Part shown: positions 10,707 through 22,509 of the stretch, one piece after another
How the letters are laid out: each line of letters opens with the position of its first letter
Numbering within the stretch: position 1 is the stretch's first letter
NCBI GenBank assembly: GCA_022495995.1
Contig: JAFEMH010004907.1
Coordinates: forward strand, 1-64,000
DNA length: 64,000 nt
Source of the DNA: Adenophora triphylla var. japonica
Lineage: Eukaryota > Streptophyta > Magnoliopsida > Asterales > Campanulaceae
Direction: 5' to 3'
Made by a program: the position numbers and the translations under genes
The notes under the pieces: generated by a model
Database searches by the model: none
The model's input: the letters and a program-made list of their open reading frames with translations, nothing else
Told to the model about the DNA's origin: nothing

Positions 10707-11210
10707 ATGGAAAAGCTAGCACGGGACCTCAAGCGTTTCAGAGGACTTAAGGCTAATCCGATAAGGGGAGCGTTCTTCGACATCACAACTCTACCTGGAC
10801 CAATTGCCACCACAGTCCAGCATGAGTACACATTCAAAGGAATCCCAGACATAGAAGAGCAACTCGAGACACTCTTCATGGGAAACAAACTGTTCGGGTC
10901 AGCCGCCAAGGCCACATTCGAGACAGTAACTCCAAAGCAGAAGGAACCAGAATTCATAGAAGACGCTCTCAGTGGACCAGCTCTGGCTGTAGTCTTTTTG
11001 AAGAAGTCATGGAGGTGCCAAACCCGATTGACCTGGGCTCCAAAGACAAAGATGATCGCCATGATCGGGACAGCGAAGGCTGCCTCTCGACCCCCGAACC
11101 CTCATCAAGCATCCAGCAATGCCACTGAAAAACTGGGTAACTTTCACCGGACCAAGGGCAAGCCAGACAGAAATGGAAGACAAGCTTGGCCTGCACCCAC
11201 ATCTCCCTAA
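10707..11210 (+). pseudogene. Tat-A linker between G-patch and RT
   Basis: An open frame of 167 codons (ARDLKRFRGLKANPIRGAFF...) with no domain I recognise. It probably belongs to the polyprotein between G-patch and RT. Its C-terminal part from about residue 95 is likely out of frame, because the Tat-B equivalent and the next RT frame (from 11119) overlap it. Confidence 0.4.
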
Positions 11211-11559
11211 ACCTGGTCTCAAACCCTCTGAGTCAGTTCTTGTTAAAGTCCAGTCCTATGAGTCGTCCAACGGCCTTACGCCGGAAGACTATGATAATGT
11301 AGCCAACAATGTATTTTCGTTCGCATTTAATGAAAAGTCTGACCTTTCGAAGTATCCCCTCATTGCCACTTTAACAACTGATAAGTTAACAAACAACTTA
11401 AAAGACGTTAATAATGACTCACTTGATAAAGAAACAGACACATTAAATGAGCAATACTTTAAAGAAGTTCTCAAGCGTGTAGTAGACCAAGAGGACAATC
11501 AGGCCCAAGCTGCCGAAGAGGTTATGACTAAAGTGAACCTGGGGTCAATGCAAGAGCCT

Positions 11560-12410
11560 AAAGAGACACAAGTGGGCAGTTTCTTTGCCGGTGCAGAAAA
11601 GGAAGCCCTGACAGATCTCCTAAAAGAGAATGTTGATGTGTTCGCCTGGTCATATCAGGACATGCCAGGACTCGATCCCTCAATCGTAGAGCACAGAATT
11701 CCCCTGGATCTAGAATCCAAGCCTATCAAGCAGAAATTGCGCAAGATCAAGCCAGAGTGGTCCTTGCAAGTAAAAGAAGAAATTGAGAAAATGCTCCGCG
11801 TCGGTTTCATCAGAGTAATTGAGTACCCGACCTGGCTCTCCAACATCGTGACGGTCACCAAGGCCAATGGAAAGGTCAGATGCTATGTGGATTTCCGAGA
11901 TCTCAACAAGGCCAGCCCTAAGGATGATTTCCCACTACCCAACATCGACATGCTAGTCGACACCACGCCAAATTTTGAGGTAAAGTCCTTCATGGATGGG
12001 TTTGCCAGATACAATCAGATCAAAATGTCCGAGGAAGATCAAGCCAAGACTTCTTTCACCACTCGTGGGGGACATACTGCTACACGGTCATGCTGTTCGG
12101 TCTGAAGAACGTTGGGGCTACTTACCAGCGGGCTGCAACAGCCCTCTTCCACGACATGATTCACAAGGAAATCGAAGTGTATGTTGACGACATAATCATC
12201 CACTCTAAAGGATCAGACATGCAAAGACATGACGATCTCGAGAAAAGTTCTTCAACCGTACTCGTAAAAGCACTCCATGAGATTGAACCCTGCGAAGTGC
12301 ACCTTCGACATCAAGCGAGGCAAAGTACCGGGGTACATGGTTACGAAGAGGTATCGAAGCCGATCCCAAGAAAATCAAGGCCATCATCGACATGAAGCCG
12401 CCTGCACACT
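11560..12410 (+). pseudogene. Tat-A reverse transcriptase, frameshifted
   Basis: This would copy element RNA into DNA. The frame from 11119 carries the N-terminal palm and fingers: DVFAWSYQDMPGLDP, IKQKLRKIKPEW, GFIRVIEYPTWLSNIV and YVDFRDLNKASPKDDFPLP. It then breaks near 12070 and continues in the 12090 frame with FGLKNVGATYQRA and the catalytic YVDD (12180-12191). From about 12220 several indels scramble the thumb region. Ty3/gypsy type is shown by DFRDLN, FGL(K)NA(G)ATYQR and YVDD. The 11119-11560 part is a polyprotein linker. Confidence 0.9.
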
Positions 12411-12487
12411 AACGTAAGTGAAAAGTTTTATGGGAAGACTTCAAGACATCGGCCGCTTCATCAACCGGTGACATCTCTCGCGAGCCA

Positions 12488-12985
12488 ATGTTCAAGCTGA
12501 TGAAGGAAAATGCCGACGTCAAATGGGACTCGGAGTGCCAGACAGCTTTCGAGAAAATCAAAACATACTTGGTGAATCCCCCAATTCTGTGCCCGCCACA
12601 TAAAGACAAGCCACTTCTCCTGTACCTGACAGTGACAGATACGTCAATCGGAGCAATATTGGCACAAGAACAGAAAGATTCCAAAGTTGAGCATGCAATC
12701 TACTTCGTAAGCCGAAAGCTTCAAGGAAGTGAACTCAGCTACTCAGCATTAGAGAAAACTTATACCGCCTTAGTATGGGTAGTCGGGAAACTGAAACACT
12801 ACATGCAGTCACATTCAGTGCTCCTAATCTCCAAGATGGACCCCGTCCGATATCTCTTCGACAAGCCATCCCTATCAATGAGACTAGCCAAGTGATCATT
12901 CTTCCTGGCTGAGTTCGACATCAAGTACATGGTCAAAAAATCAACAAAGGGCAGAGTAATGGCAAATCAGCTGGCAGACTTCCCA
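12488..12985 (+). pseudogene. Tat-A RT-coupled RNase H
   Basis: The gypsy-type RNase H that degrades the RNA strand. The open frame 12488-12895 shows the connection (ECQTAFEKIKTYLVNPPIL), then TDTSIGAILAQ, IYFVSRKL, ELSYSALEKTYTALV and LLISKMDPVRYLF. A stop at 12893 interrupts it, and AEFDIKYM...KGRVMANQLADF continues to about 12985. Confidence 0.85.
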
Positions 12986-13017
12986 AGCAGTGAACTAAGG
13001 GTCCTGATCCGCAATTT

Positions 13018-13461
13018 TTGGATGACGGAATCTTTTCACTCGACAGCGCAAACCGCTGGCAACTCTTCTTCGACGGAGCAGCCAACAAGAAGGGAAATGG
13101 TATTGGAATGCTCCTGGTCAATCCCAAAGACGAGCACACTCCCATAGCCATCAAACTGAATTTTGAAACAACCAATAATGCAGCAGAGTATGAAGCTTGC
13201 GCAGCCGATCTAGAAGCCGCTCTCGAGCGCAACATCTCAGAACTGGAAGTGTACGGAGACTCAGCATTGATCATCAATCAAGTGTCCAACAAATGGAAGA
13301 CGATAGATTCTGGCCTCCAGAAGTACCACACGTACATGGAGGAGCTCATTGCTCAGTTCAAGGACATCTCTTTCCATTATTTGCCAAGAGACAGGAACCG
13401 CTTCGCAGATGCCCTGGCTACCCTCGCATCTCTTGTCGAATTCCCGAAGGGAAATCAGTAA
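13018..13461 (+). CDS. Tat-A second (archaeal-type) RNase H, 147 aa
   Basis: An additional RNase H domain typical of the Tat clade and located between the RT-coupled RNase H and integrase. The frame is intact. Catalytic candidates are D19 (FFDGAAN), E57 (NAAEYEA), D81 (VYGDS) and D131 (NRFADALATLA), the DEDD pattern of RNase HI. It ends in a stop at 13459. The ATG used lies at the polyprotein junction, so it is probably not a natural start. Confidence 0.85.
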   Translation: MDDGIFSLDSANRWQLFFDGAANKKGNGIGMLLVNPKDEHTPIAIKLNFETTNNAAEYEACAADLEAALERNISELEVYGDSALIINQVSNKWKTIDSGLQKYHTYMEELIAQFKDISFHYLPRDRNRFADALATLASLVEFPKGNQ

Positions 13462-13619
13462 AACCCCTCAGAATAGGCAGACGGGAAACACTCGCTTATT
13501 GCTGTGAGATCGAAGTTAAAAATGAACCGATCGACGAACCCTGGTACAATCAAATCTACCAGTACCTCTAAAACGGAGAAGCTTCCTTCACAAGTAAAGA
13601 TGGAAAATACAAAGAAGGG

Positions 13620-14594
13620 ATCAAAGCCAAAAACATGATGGCACTAAAACGCCTGGCATCCCATTTCGTCATTTTGGGGGGTATGTTGTACTAGAAGGGC
13701 CACCTAGGGCCACTCCTTCAGTGTGTAAATAAAGAAAAAGCCAGTGAGCTAATGAACGAAGTTCACAACGGAACCTGCGGTCCGCACATGAACGCCAGAG
13801 CATTGACACAGATCATCCTCCGTATGGGATACTATTGAGTATCAATGGAAACAGACTGCATCCAGTTCGTCAGAAGCTGCGACAAATGTCAATGGTTCTC
13901 CAACCTCAATCACATCCCTCCTCACGAACTCTATTGCATGACTACACTATGGCATTTCGCCACATGGGGAATCGACGTCATCGGCAAAATCACTCTGCCA
14001 GGGAGCAATGGTCACGAGTTCATATTAGTCGCAGTCGACTACTTCACCAAGTGGGTAGAAGCCTTATCATACAAGGTACTGAATTCTAAAAAGGTGGCCG
14101 AGTTCATCAAAGAGAACATCATGTGCAGATACGGGGTGCCCAACGAGATTATATCCGACAATGGGACCCACTTTAAAGGAGATTGTGACCAACTGTTGAC
14201 CGAGTTCAGAGTTACATGCCACAAGTCTTCTCCCTACAGACCATAAACTAATGCTGCAGTAGAGGCAGCAAACAAGACTCTCGCAATGATAATCAGAAAA
14301 ATGACCATCAGAGGTCGGGATTGGCCCGAGAAGCTACATCTAGCGCTCTGGGGATACAGAACATCTGTCAGAACCGCCACAGGGGAGACTCCTTTCGCAC
14401 TTACATACGGAATGGAAGCAATATTACCAGTGGAATTGGAAATTCCATCCCTCTGAGTTCTCTTGGAAAACGGGATCAATGAAGTCGAATGGCTTCAGAG
14501 CCATCACGACGAACTTGCTCTACTCGACGAGCGCAGATTGAAATCCATGGAGCATACTCGTGCCTACCAAAGCAGAATGGCACGAGTTGGTGAA
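13620..14594 (+). pseudogene. Tat-A integrase, broken
   Basis: The integrase that inserts the cDNA. The zinc-binding part is scattered over frames (HNGTCGPHMNARAL, then FVRSCDKCQW). The catalytic core follows: TWGIDVIG (first Asp), ISDNGTHF (second Asp) and AVEAANK (Glu). Stops fall at 13836, at 14244 (the CAA of PQTNG has become TAA) and at 14455. The C-terminal part ENGINEVEWLQSHHDELALLDERRL runs to 14580, where homology to Tat-B stops at the shared GGCACGAG. Confidence 0.88.
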
Positions 14595-14707
14595 TGAACC
14601 GGGTAAACAACTCTTATGTTCTTGTGTGTGATTGTTTCTTTCTTGTACGTGTGGGTGTGTTGATTTCTTTGTTTTGATTGCAACGGGGGAGCACCAATTT
14701 CACAACA
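14588..14707. other. Filler between Tat-A integrase and truncated copia LTR
   Basis: These 120 bp match neither Tat-B after the integrase nor the complete copia LTR. They are T-rich and read like the R/U5 end of some LTR (AACCGGGTAAACAACTCTT, then a T/G-rich run), but I cannot assign them. Their location at a deletion junction suggests sequence picked up during repair or a remnant of another insertion. Confidence 0.5.
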
Positions 14708-15679
14708 ATGTCTACCCAAATAATGCAACGTAAGAGTTCACGTTTCCAATGGTACACTTCCATTTCTCCCTTTGTCTTACGATGTTATATTGAACACAAG
14801 TCATGGTCCTCGTCAACTTGTCTTTGTTCAATGCTTTCTCGATTCTTGAGTATAATGATAATTCCAATTACATTGGGGTACGGCCATACACTTTCATCAT
14901 TATCACTCATCGAGGGGCCCAAGCTAAACATCTCTCTTTGAGGGACAAATTCCATCTTGACTTATCATCCTTCCCAACATGATTCCGATCAAGCCAAAGC
15001 TAGCCTTTATAGATATCGTGTTAAGATATCGTTTGACTAAAATCAAACATGACTTTCATCATATGTAAGGTCATGATAATCTCAGGTCTAGGGACTAAAT
15101 GAAGTAACCTTATGAGATTTAATTATGACATTTGACCATGACATAAATCTCATGCGGGTCAAGTCCAGTCACTTGTTCTCTAACAAGTACCCATAATTTC
15201 AATGTGCATCTCTATGCATATAATCATCGTATGATTATCCATTGACAATTATACTAATTATTCTCTTAATAATTAGGGACGGAGATTATTACAAACAAAT
15301 ATACAAAACATATATAATAATCAAATTATAAACATCTCATATAATAATAAATACTCCCTCCGTCCCATGATAATATATAAACTTTCTTTTTTGGGCGTCC
15401 CACAATAATATATACATTCCTAAAATGAAAAAGAATCTTTACTATTCCCTCCACTCATTCTCTCTCCTACATTATTTTAATACTCACATCACCATTATAA
15501 TTTACTATTCTCTCCACTCATTCTCTCTCCTATTTTATTTTCACACTCACCACACTTTCAATATAATATTTCCTCCTTAATTTCCGTGCAAAACCCAAAA
15601 GTCTATAAAAATGTGGGACGGAGGGAGTAATGTCAACACATAAGTCTATCAATCAAAGGCCTAGGGCATAACACTAACA
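14708..15679 (-). repeat. Truncated 3' LTR of copia, with MITE
   Basis: After removing the MITE and its TA duplication, 696 bp remain. They match 26344-27039 of the other LTR exactly in length. The last 661 bp (sense) of the LTR are missing. Confidence 0.93.
15354..15627. mobile_element. Stowaway-type MITE (274 bp)
   Basis: Terminal inverted repeats CTCCCTCCGTCCC and GGGACGGAGGGAG are flanked by TA duplications (15352-15353 and 15628-15629). The other copia LTR shows the empty site with a single TA near 26987. There is no coding capacity. It would have been moved by a Tc1/mariner-type transposase acting in trans. Confidence 0.96.
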
Positions 15680-15692
15680 GTCTCCCACTTGC
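15680..15692 (-). promoter_or_regulatory. Copia polypurine tract
   Basis: On the minus strand this reads GCAAGTGGGAGAC directly before the 3' LTR start TGTTAGTG, as expected for the plus-strand primer. Confidence 0.8.
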
Positions 15693-15693
15693 A

Positions 15694-17505
15694 CTAGGCC
15701 CATTCTCCCATGTATCGAATACCCATGGACCTAACATGACCATCATGCTTAGCTTGCAGGAGAGCCTTAGTTAATGGGTCCGCCACGTTGTCATCAGTGT
15801 CTACTCTGCATATTTTTATGTCTTCCCTCTCACATATCTCTCAGATAATGTGAAAACGTTGAAGTATGTGTTTGGATCTTTGGTGTGACCTTGGTTCCTT
15901 TGCTTGTGCAATGGCACCATTGTTGTCACAGTAAAGTTCAATAGGATCTTTGATGCTTGGAACGACTTCCAAATCACTAATGAAATTTTTGATCCAAACG
16001 GCTTCCTTAGCTGCATCAGATGCCGCTATGTACTCAGCTTCGGTTGTAGAATCAGCGATGGTACTTTGCTTGGAACTTTTCCAACTCACAGTGCCTCCAT
16101 TCAGCGTAAACAAAATCCAGACTGAGATCTGAAATCATCCTTGTCGGTTTGGAAGCTAGCATCTGTATAGCCTTTCACTACAAGATCTTCTTCCATTCCT
16201 CCAAAGACCAAGAATACATCCTTAGTTCTTCGTAAGTACTTGAGGATATTCTTGACTGCTATCCAATGTGGTTCACCGGGATCCGATTGATACCTACTCG
16301 TCATGCTTAGAGCACACGAAACATAGGGTCTAGTACATAACATAGCATACATGATAGACCCAATTGCCGAAGCATATGAAATACCATTCATTCTTTTTCG
16401 CTCATCATTAGTCTTAGAACTTTGATTCTTGCTAAGAGATATACCATGTAACATTGTCAAGTTTCCTCTTTTAGAATTTTCCATTTGGAATCTTCTAAGA
16501 ATCTTGTCAATGTAAGTACTTTGACTTAAACCAATCATCATCTTGGATCTATCTCTATAGATCTTAATACCAAGGATATATGCAGCTTCGCCCATATCTT
16601 TCATTGAAAAGCACTTTCCCAACCAAGACTTGACAGTCTGTAGTGCAGGAATGTCATTTTCAATGAGTAAGATATCATCGACATACAACACCAAAAAAAG
16701 TGCTACGCTCCTACTAATTTTCTTGTATACACAAGGTTCATCTTCGTTCTTGATAAAGCCAAACTCCTTGATTGCTTCATCAAAACGTAGATTCCAACTC
16801 CTAGAAGCTTGCTTTAATCCATAAATGGATTTCTGCAACTTACACACCTTGTTAGAATTTTCTGGATTGACAAAACCTTCAGGTTGTATCATGTATACAT
16901 CCTCAAGTAACTTCCCATTAAGGAAAGTTGTTTTGACATCCATTTGACATATCTCATAGTCATAATATGCGGCTATGGCAATTAAAATTCTAATAGACTT
17001 AAGCATAGCTACAGGCGAAAAGGTTTCATCATAGTCGATTCCATGAATCTGCCTATATCCCTTAGCCACGAGCCTAGCCTTATAGGTGTGCACCTTCCCA
17101 TCCATGTCGGTCTTCTTCTTGAAGACCCATTTGCACCCTATGGTTTTTACACCTTCGGGTGGATCAATCAAGTTCCAAACTTGATTATCAGCCATGGATT
17201 GTAATTCGGACTTCATGGCCTCTTGCCATTTTTTCAAATCAGGATCGGACATCGCCTCTTGATAGAAAGTAGGTTCATCGTTTTCGATTAACTCCACTTC
17301 ATCATTTTCCGTAACGAGAAATCCATATCTCTCGGGTTCGGATCGTGATCTACCACTTCGGCGAAGAACTTGTGTATCTTGAACCGGTTCCACAACTACT
17401 TGTGAACTTGGTTCAGTCTCTACCATAGATTCAATGTTGTTTTCGGGTTCTCGAATTTCTTCGAGATCTATTTTACTCCCATTGGTTCCTTTACGAAGAA
17501 ACTCC
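15694..17505 (-). pseudogene. Copia reverse transcriptase and RNase H
   Basis: C-terminal half of the copia polyprotein, separated from integrase only by an in-frame TAA at 17508-17510. The frame 17426-16101 has the RT: GCKWVFKKK near residue 98, ARLVAKGY near 117, QMDVKTTFLNG (residues 161-171), LKQASRSWN and YVDD at residues 248-251. A single-base frameshift near 16105 moves to the frame 16113-15841 with the RNase H motifs SGFVFTLNGG (interrupted), TEAEYIAAS and LYCDNNGA. One more stop lies near 15839. The reading then runs through DNVADPLTKAL to the natural stop at 15694-15696. The TTFLNG sequence has Thr where Ala is usual. Confidence 0.93.
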
Positions 17506-17507
17506 TT

Positions 17508-19058
17508 TTATAAGAAAGTACCATTTCGAGCAACAAACACTTTGTTCTCGTTTCGGTTGTAGAAATAGTATCCTTTGGTTTCTTTAGGATAACCCATGAA
17601 AACACATTTATCAGACTTAGGTGCTAGCTTGTCAGAAGTTAACTTCTTGACATATGCATCGTAACCCCAAATCTTCATGAAAGACAAACTAGGTTTTCTT
17701 CCATGCCACATCTCATATGGGGTCCTTTGAACCGATTTGTTAGGAACTCTGTTTATAGTGAAAGCAGCAGTTTCTAGTGCATGTCCCCAAAAGGATAAAG
17801 GAAGCTCAACTTGACTCATCATAGAACGAACCATGTCCAACAAAGTTCTATTCCTCCTCTCAGACACACCATTCCATTGTGGTGTTCCAGGTGGAGAGAG
17901 TTCTGAAACGATTCCACAACTCTTAAGATGACTGTCAAATTCTTGGCTCAAATATTCACCAGCTCGATCGGATCGAAGTACTTTATTAGTTTTGCCAAGT
18001 TGGTTTTGCACCTCATTTTGAAATATTCGAAATATCTCAAACAATTCACTTTTATGTTTCATTAGATAAACATATCCAAATCTACTATAATCATCAGTGA
18101 ATGTTATGAAGTACCGAAATCCTTCCTTAGCATCGCTACTCATAGGCCCACATACATCGGTATGTATGAGTCCTAATAAGTCGCCCGCCCTTTCACCAGT
18201 TTTGGTAAATGGGTCCTTGGTCATCTTGCCAAGTAAACAAGATTCGCATGTCTCATAAGATTCATAATCATGTGAGTCTAAAAATCCATCTTTGTGGAGT
18301 TTAGAAATGTGTTTCTCGTTTATATAGCCAAGACGACAATGCCATAAGTAAGTGTGGTTTACATCATTGGGTTTAGATCTCTTGTTAATGTTATAGACAT
18401 CATTATCACGATTTTCAACATCAAGGATATAAAGGTCATTGAATGAAATAGCAGTACAATAATGCATATCACTCTTGTAAATGGAAAACTTCTTATCACA
18501 TATAAGAAAACTAAAACCTTCATTATCCAAACATGAAATTGAAATAATATTCCTACTTAAAGCTAGAACGTAATAACAATTGTTCAAAACAAGTATTAGT
18601 CCACTAGGTAAAGTAACTTCATAAGTTCCTACGGCTAATGCAGCAACTCTTGCTCCATTCCCCACACGTAGGTCCACTTCACCTTCCTTAAGCATCATTC
18701 TGTTCTTTAGACCCTGCACATTTAGACAAATGTGAGTTCCACATCCGGTATCCAATACCCAAGAACTAGAAGTAGATAGGAATATATCTTTAACAAAGAT
18801 ACCTGAAGTCGAAGCAACTCCTTTGCTCTTCTTCAGTGCTTCCTTGTATTTTGCGCAGTTTCTCCTCCAATGTCCAATCTCATTGCAATGGAAGCAGACT
18901 ACGTCCTCTTGGGACTTGGGCTTAGCCTCTTTAGGCTTGGAAGCCTCTTTGGGTTTGGCAACATTTGCCTTAGGATTAGCAACCTTTGTCTTTCCCTTAC
19001 CCTTGAAACCCTTCCCCTTGTTAACCATCAGCACCTTGGTCGGTTTTCTTCTCGACAA
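17508..19058 (-). pseudogene. Copia nucleocapsid, protease and integrase (516 aa)
   Basis: Zinc knuckle C55-X2-C58-X4-H63-X4-C68 (CFHCNEIGHWRRNC), protease active site D103-T-G, the GAG-pre-integrase region near residue 239, and an integrase core with D301, D364 and E400 (D-X62-D-X35-E). The HH-CC zinc site has LWH at residue 240 and C271/C274, but the second His (normally RLGH) is Tyr245, which may disable zinc binding. The frame ends at a TAA (17508-17510) inside the polyprotein; the next codons continue in the same frame. Its start at 19058 overlaps the gag frame and reflects a frameshift there. Confidence 0.93.
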
Positions 19059-19661
19059 TATTGGTTTCCGCAGTGTTCAATATTTGAACTAACTCGGAAA
19101 GGTTTTTATTCATTCCACCCATGTTATAGTGCATTTTGAAATTACTAAAACTTTTGGGTAATGAATTCAATATTATGTCGGTAGCCAACTCTTGGCTAAT
19201 TGGAAAGTCGAGCCTTTCAAGATGCTCAATGTGGCCCTTCAACTTAAGAGCATGGGGACCAACAGCTTGTCCTTCACTCATCTTGCATGAGGTCAAGACC
19301 TTAACTGTGTTGTACCTTTCTTGCCTAGCTTGTACTTGGAACATTTCCATCAGTCGATTGTTTAGATCAACTGTCCCCAAGTGCTCAAGATCCTTCTGAA
19401 GGTTCTTGCACATGGCGGAGAGCATGAGGCAACCAACATTTGTAGAGTCACGCTTGTGCTTCAGATATTGGTCCTTCACTGCCCTAGTAGCATTGGCAGC
19501 AGGTTCAGGTGAAATAGGTTCCTCGAGAACGCATGCTTTTCCTCTTGCCTGAGAACAATTCTCACGCTACGGATCCAATCCATATAGTTTGTACCATTCT
19601 CTTCCAACTTCTCCTTCTCAAGGAGAGATCGCAGTGACAGGTGATTATTGTTTGATGCCAT
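19021..19661 (-). pseudogene. Copia gag N-terminal region, frameshifted
   Basis: Starts with ATG at 19661 (MASNNNHLSLRSLLEKEKLE). It carries the gag-polyprotein region with NYMDWIRSVRIVL near residue 25. A one-base shift near 19540 moves into the frame 19479-19021 (DQYLKHKRDS, HIEHLERLDFP, ILNSLPKSFSNFKMHYN, LSELVQILNTAE). A second shift near 19040 leads into the next frame. This builds the virus-like particle. Lesions are few, in keeping with a recent insertion. Confidence 0.9.
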
Positions 19662-20817
19662 TTATTCTACAAAAAGATATACATAAAATATGAACACATA
19701 TAAGTAAACATATCATATGAGAAGTATAATGCATTTGCATGAAATGCTCCCACTAAATTATACACCTTCAAATGCAAATAAGCATAATATACATTTAATG
19801 GGATAAGATCCAACTTTAATTTAATTTCAAGTTTGCTATGGCAAATCGCTCAAAACTAAATTAATTAGGTAGAAACATCAATCATATCACATATATGACT
19901 CTTAGATCTTTTATGAGATTTATTCAAGACATCATATGTCTAGGCATATTTTAATCTCATCTTATGCCTTGGGTCCAAAACCATTTTGATAACCCAATTA
20001 AGTCCATTCACTTTAAACGTATAGGAACCACCATTTCCTCATCTTGCTCGCATTCGAATAGAATCAAAGTACCTTGCTATGGCAAGCCCACCCAAAACTA
20101 TCCGAATGGTCTCAAGTGTTTTAATCATGAATTGGCATAAAGAACTTAAAAGTTAAATGAAGGTTCTTTAAAGTAGATTATAAGCATATCAGAAAAGATA
20201 GTCATAACTGTGCACCAGGTAAGTTCCCAGGAAGATAGGTGAGTCACAAGGACTACTTAAGTACCAAATCTCTCCTTCGTCAGAACTTTCCTAGACATGC
20301 ACAATCAGAAATCAGCTCTGATTTGACAACATAATCACTACCTTTTATAAACAATCAATTTCCTTTTAGATTTTGCGTTAATATGACTTGTTTCCATAAA
20401 TAATCATAAACCAAAATCTTAATGTTTCAATCTAAACATTCAGGAAATCATAACATAATGTTTCAACTAAACATCTAAGATTCTTAATATATAAGAACAC
20501 ATAATTCAAACATCGCAACAATTAATAAAATCACATTTTAATTAACTAATCATGCATAATCAATGAATTAATCTAGCATAGCCCTATAAAATTGATTTCC
20601 ATAAATCTATAGCATCCAGATTAATACATGAACACATCAGATTGTAAACACATTCATAGATTAGCACGATTGTTCAACAAACTGATTCTGCCCAGATTGG
20701 GCTAGAAGTGTCGCGTGACAGAAGCAGGTTCTGTCGCGTGACAGAAGATGACATTTTTTCAGATTTCCATAATTCAATTAATTCTAAATCACAGAGCAAT
20801 TAAATCATGCAAACGAC
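19662..20817 (-). other. Copia 5' leader, proximal part
   Basis: Noncoding, AT-rich leader between gag and the nested element. It contains two exact copies of CTGTCGCGTGACAGAAG-type words within 40 bp near 20706-20747 (one preceded by AGTG, one by TTCT). I find no ORF here. The distal part of the leader continues at 25515-25669. Confidence 0.75.
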
Positions 20818-22451
20818 TGATGGATGTGTATTTACCCATCCAAATGATGCACTTTTAGGCTTTCTTTGTGTTCGATTCCCGAGTTTTATGTATATTTGAT
20901 ATGGTTTGTGAGTATTTATTGAGTACAGGGTATAGAGCTGATTAAAGGTGGATTTTATGGCTAAAAAGTGCAAAAGGAATAAAGTGGAGCGGAGCAGAGA
21001 AGGGCAATAGTGAAATAAACGAGCTCTAAGGACTAAATGGGAAATATTGGAAAATTCAGGGACTAAATTGGAAATATGGAATTTTTGGACGAATTTAATT
21101 TATAAAAATTCGTGGGTTAAAATGAAAATAAAATCTCAAAGAGCGAAGCGCAAAAGAAGTCATTATAGTGGTTAAAGTACGACGAGAAAATCGCGGGACG
21201 AAACGAATAACAAAGGGTATCAATTTAGGGCCAAGGTTGGCCAAGCATGCTAGGGCCATTGCAAGGCATTTGGGGCCAAGGTTGGAAGATTTATAGGCCA
21301 TGGCTGAGAGTGGCCTAGGAAAGGTGGCCGGCCAGGAGGAAATTGAAGCTAGCAGTGGCCAAGGCTTGAGAAACACGGCCAAAGTTGCTGCCAACTAGGG
21401 CGACCGCGCCAATCAACAAGGGCGGCCGCGCTACAACCAAGGAAACGCCGGCCAAGTTTCTGTGCACTAGGGCTGGCGCTCTAACATCAATTGCGGCCGC
21501 GCTCCACCCGTAAAGCAGAAACAGTTTTACAGCAACAGGTTTACGTATCAATTGAAGGGTATTCACGTCTTTTCTCACCTTGGCCCATGATTTTTAACCT
21601 AGTCCCTATTTATAAGTCACAGCCACACGGCAGTTTTGGGAGGATATCATATATTATATTATTAGAGTTTTTATTATTTTGTTTTTCTTTAACAATTCAA
21701 TTGTGGAGAAGAACAATTCCGAATTCAGGTTTTTATTTTTTTGTAAATTATGAATAGCTAAATTTCTTAGATTTGTAGATTGGTTGGATCTTTATCCGGA
21801 TTTCTATGCAATAGTATTTTAATTCTTTCTATTTAATTCCTTCTAGTTCATTAATAGATTTTAATTTCTTGTTCTTAGATTCGAGACGTATGTTAAGATA
21901 CGAAATCATCATTGAATAATTGGGTATTTATTGAGCCATTAATTTGGGATTTTGATCCATAGACCATTATTGATTGAATAACTTTAATCGGGGCCGTAAT
22001 AAAACTGATCAAAGTTAGGTTATTTTATTCTGATGTTCTTAATGTATTCTTGGCATATTGTGAAACCGTAATAGACACTACAATATTAAAAAGAGTATTT
22101 AGGATTGTAATCCGGCCACATAACCGTGTCGATCCTAGCAAAAGTGAATGAACCCTAGAAGTTGAGTTGATGTTTTATAAGTAAAATTTTGCATAGAATG
22201 ATGGTGAAGTGAAATCCAATCTATGAATCTCTGGTCATAATTTGTTTTCTCGTTTATTTAGTTTTTGTTGTTTAATTTATGCTTTTAGTTCTCAATCAAA
22301 TCTATAAACTTTGGTTACTAAATTCACTGCGTTTACTTTACTTGTTTACCAACGAGTCTCTGTGGATTCGACCCCTGCAATTGCATACTGCTACACCGGT
22401 AGTGAGTATACTTGCTCGGTTTTTATTACAAGAGGGAGTTTTCCTCCATCA
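20818..22451 (+). repeat. 5' LTR of Athila 2 (1634 bp)
   Basis: Bounded by TGATGGATG and CCTCCATCA and followed by AGTTTT plus the primer site. It contains GCGACCGCGCC (21400-21410), GCGGCCGCGCT (21422-21432) and GCGGCCGCGCTCC (21493-21505), upstream of a TATA-like TATTTATA (21607-21614). The first ~110 bp include short repeats around 'GGACTAAA(T)TGGAAATAT'. Confidence 0.95.
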
Positions 22452-22457
22452 AGTTTT

Positions 22458-22475
22458 TGGCGCCGTTGCCGGGGA
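22458..22475 (+). promoter_or_regulatory. Primer-binding site of Athila 2 (tRNA-Asp)
   Basis: TGGCGCCGTTGCCGGGGA is a perfect complement of the plant tRNA-Asp 3' end, six bases after the LTR. Confidence 0.92.
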
Positions 22476-22509
22476 CTTGTTGCAAGTAAACAAGTAGGTT
22501 AGGTAGTGA

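Noticed and set aside
15841..19139. Plus-strand ORFs within the copia block
   Set aside because: Shadows of the minus-strand polyprotein, which carries all the domain motifs.
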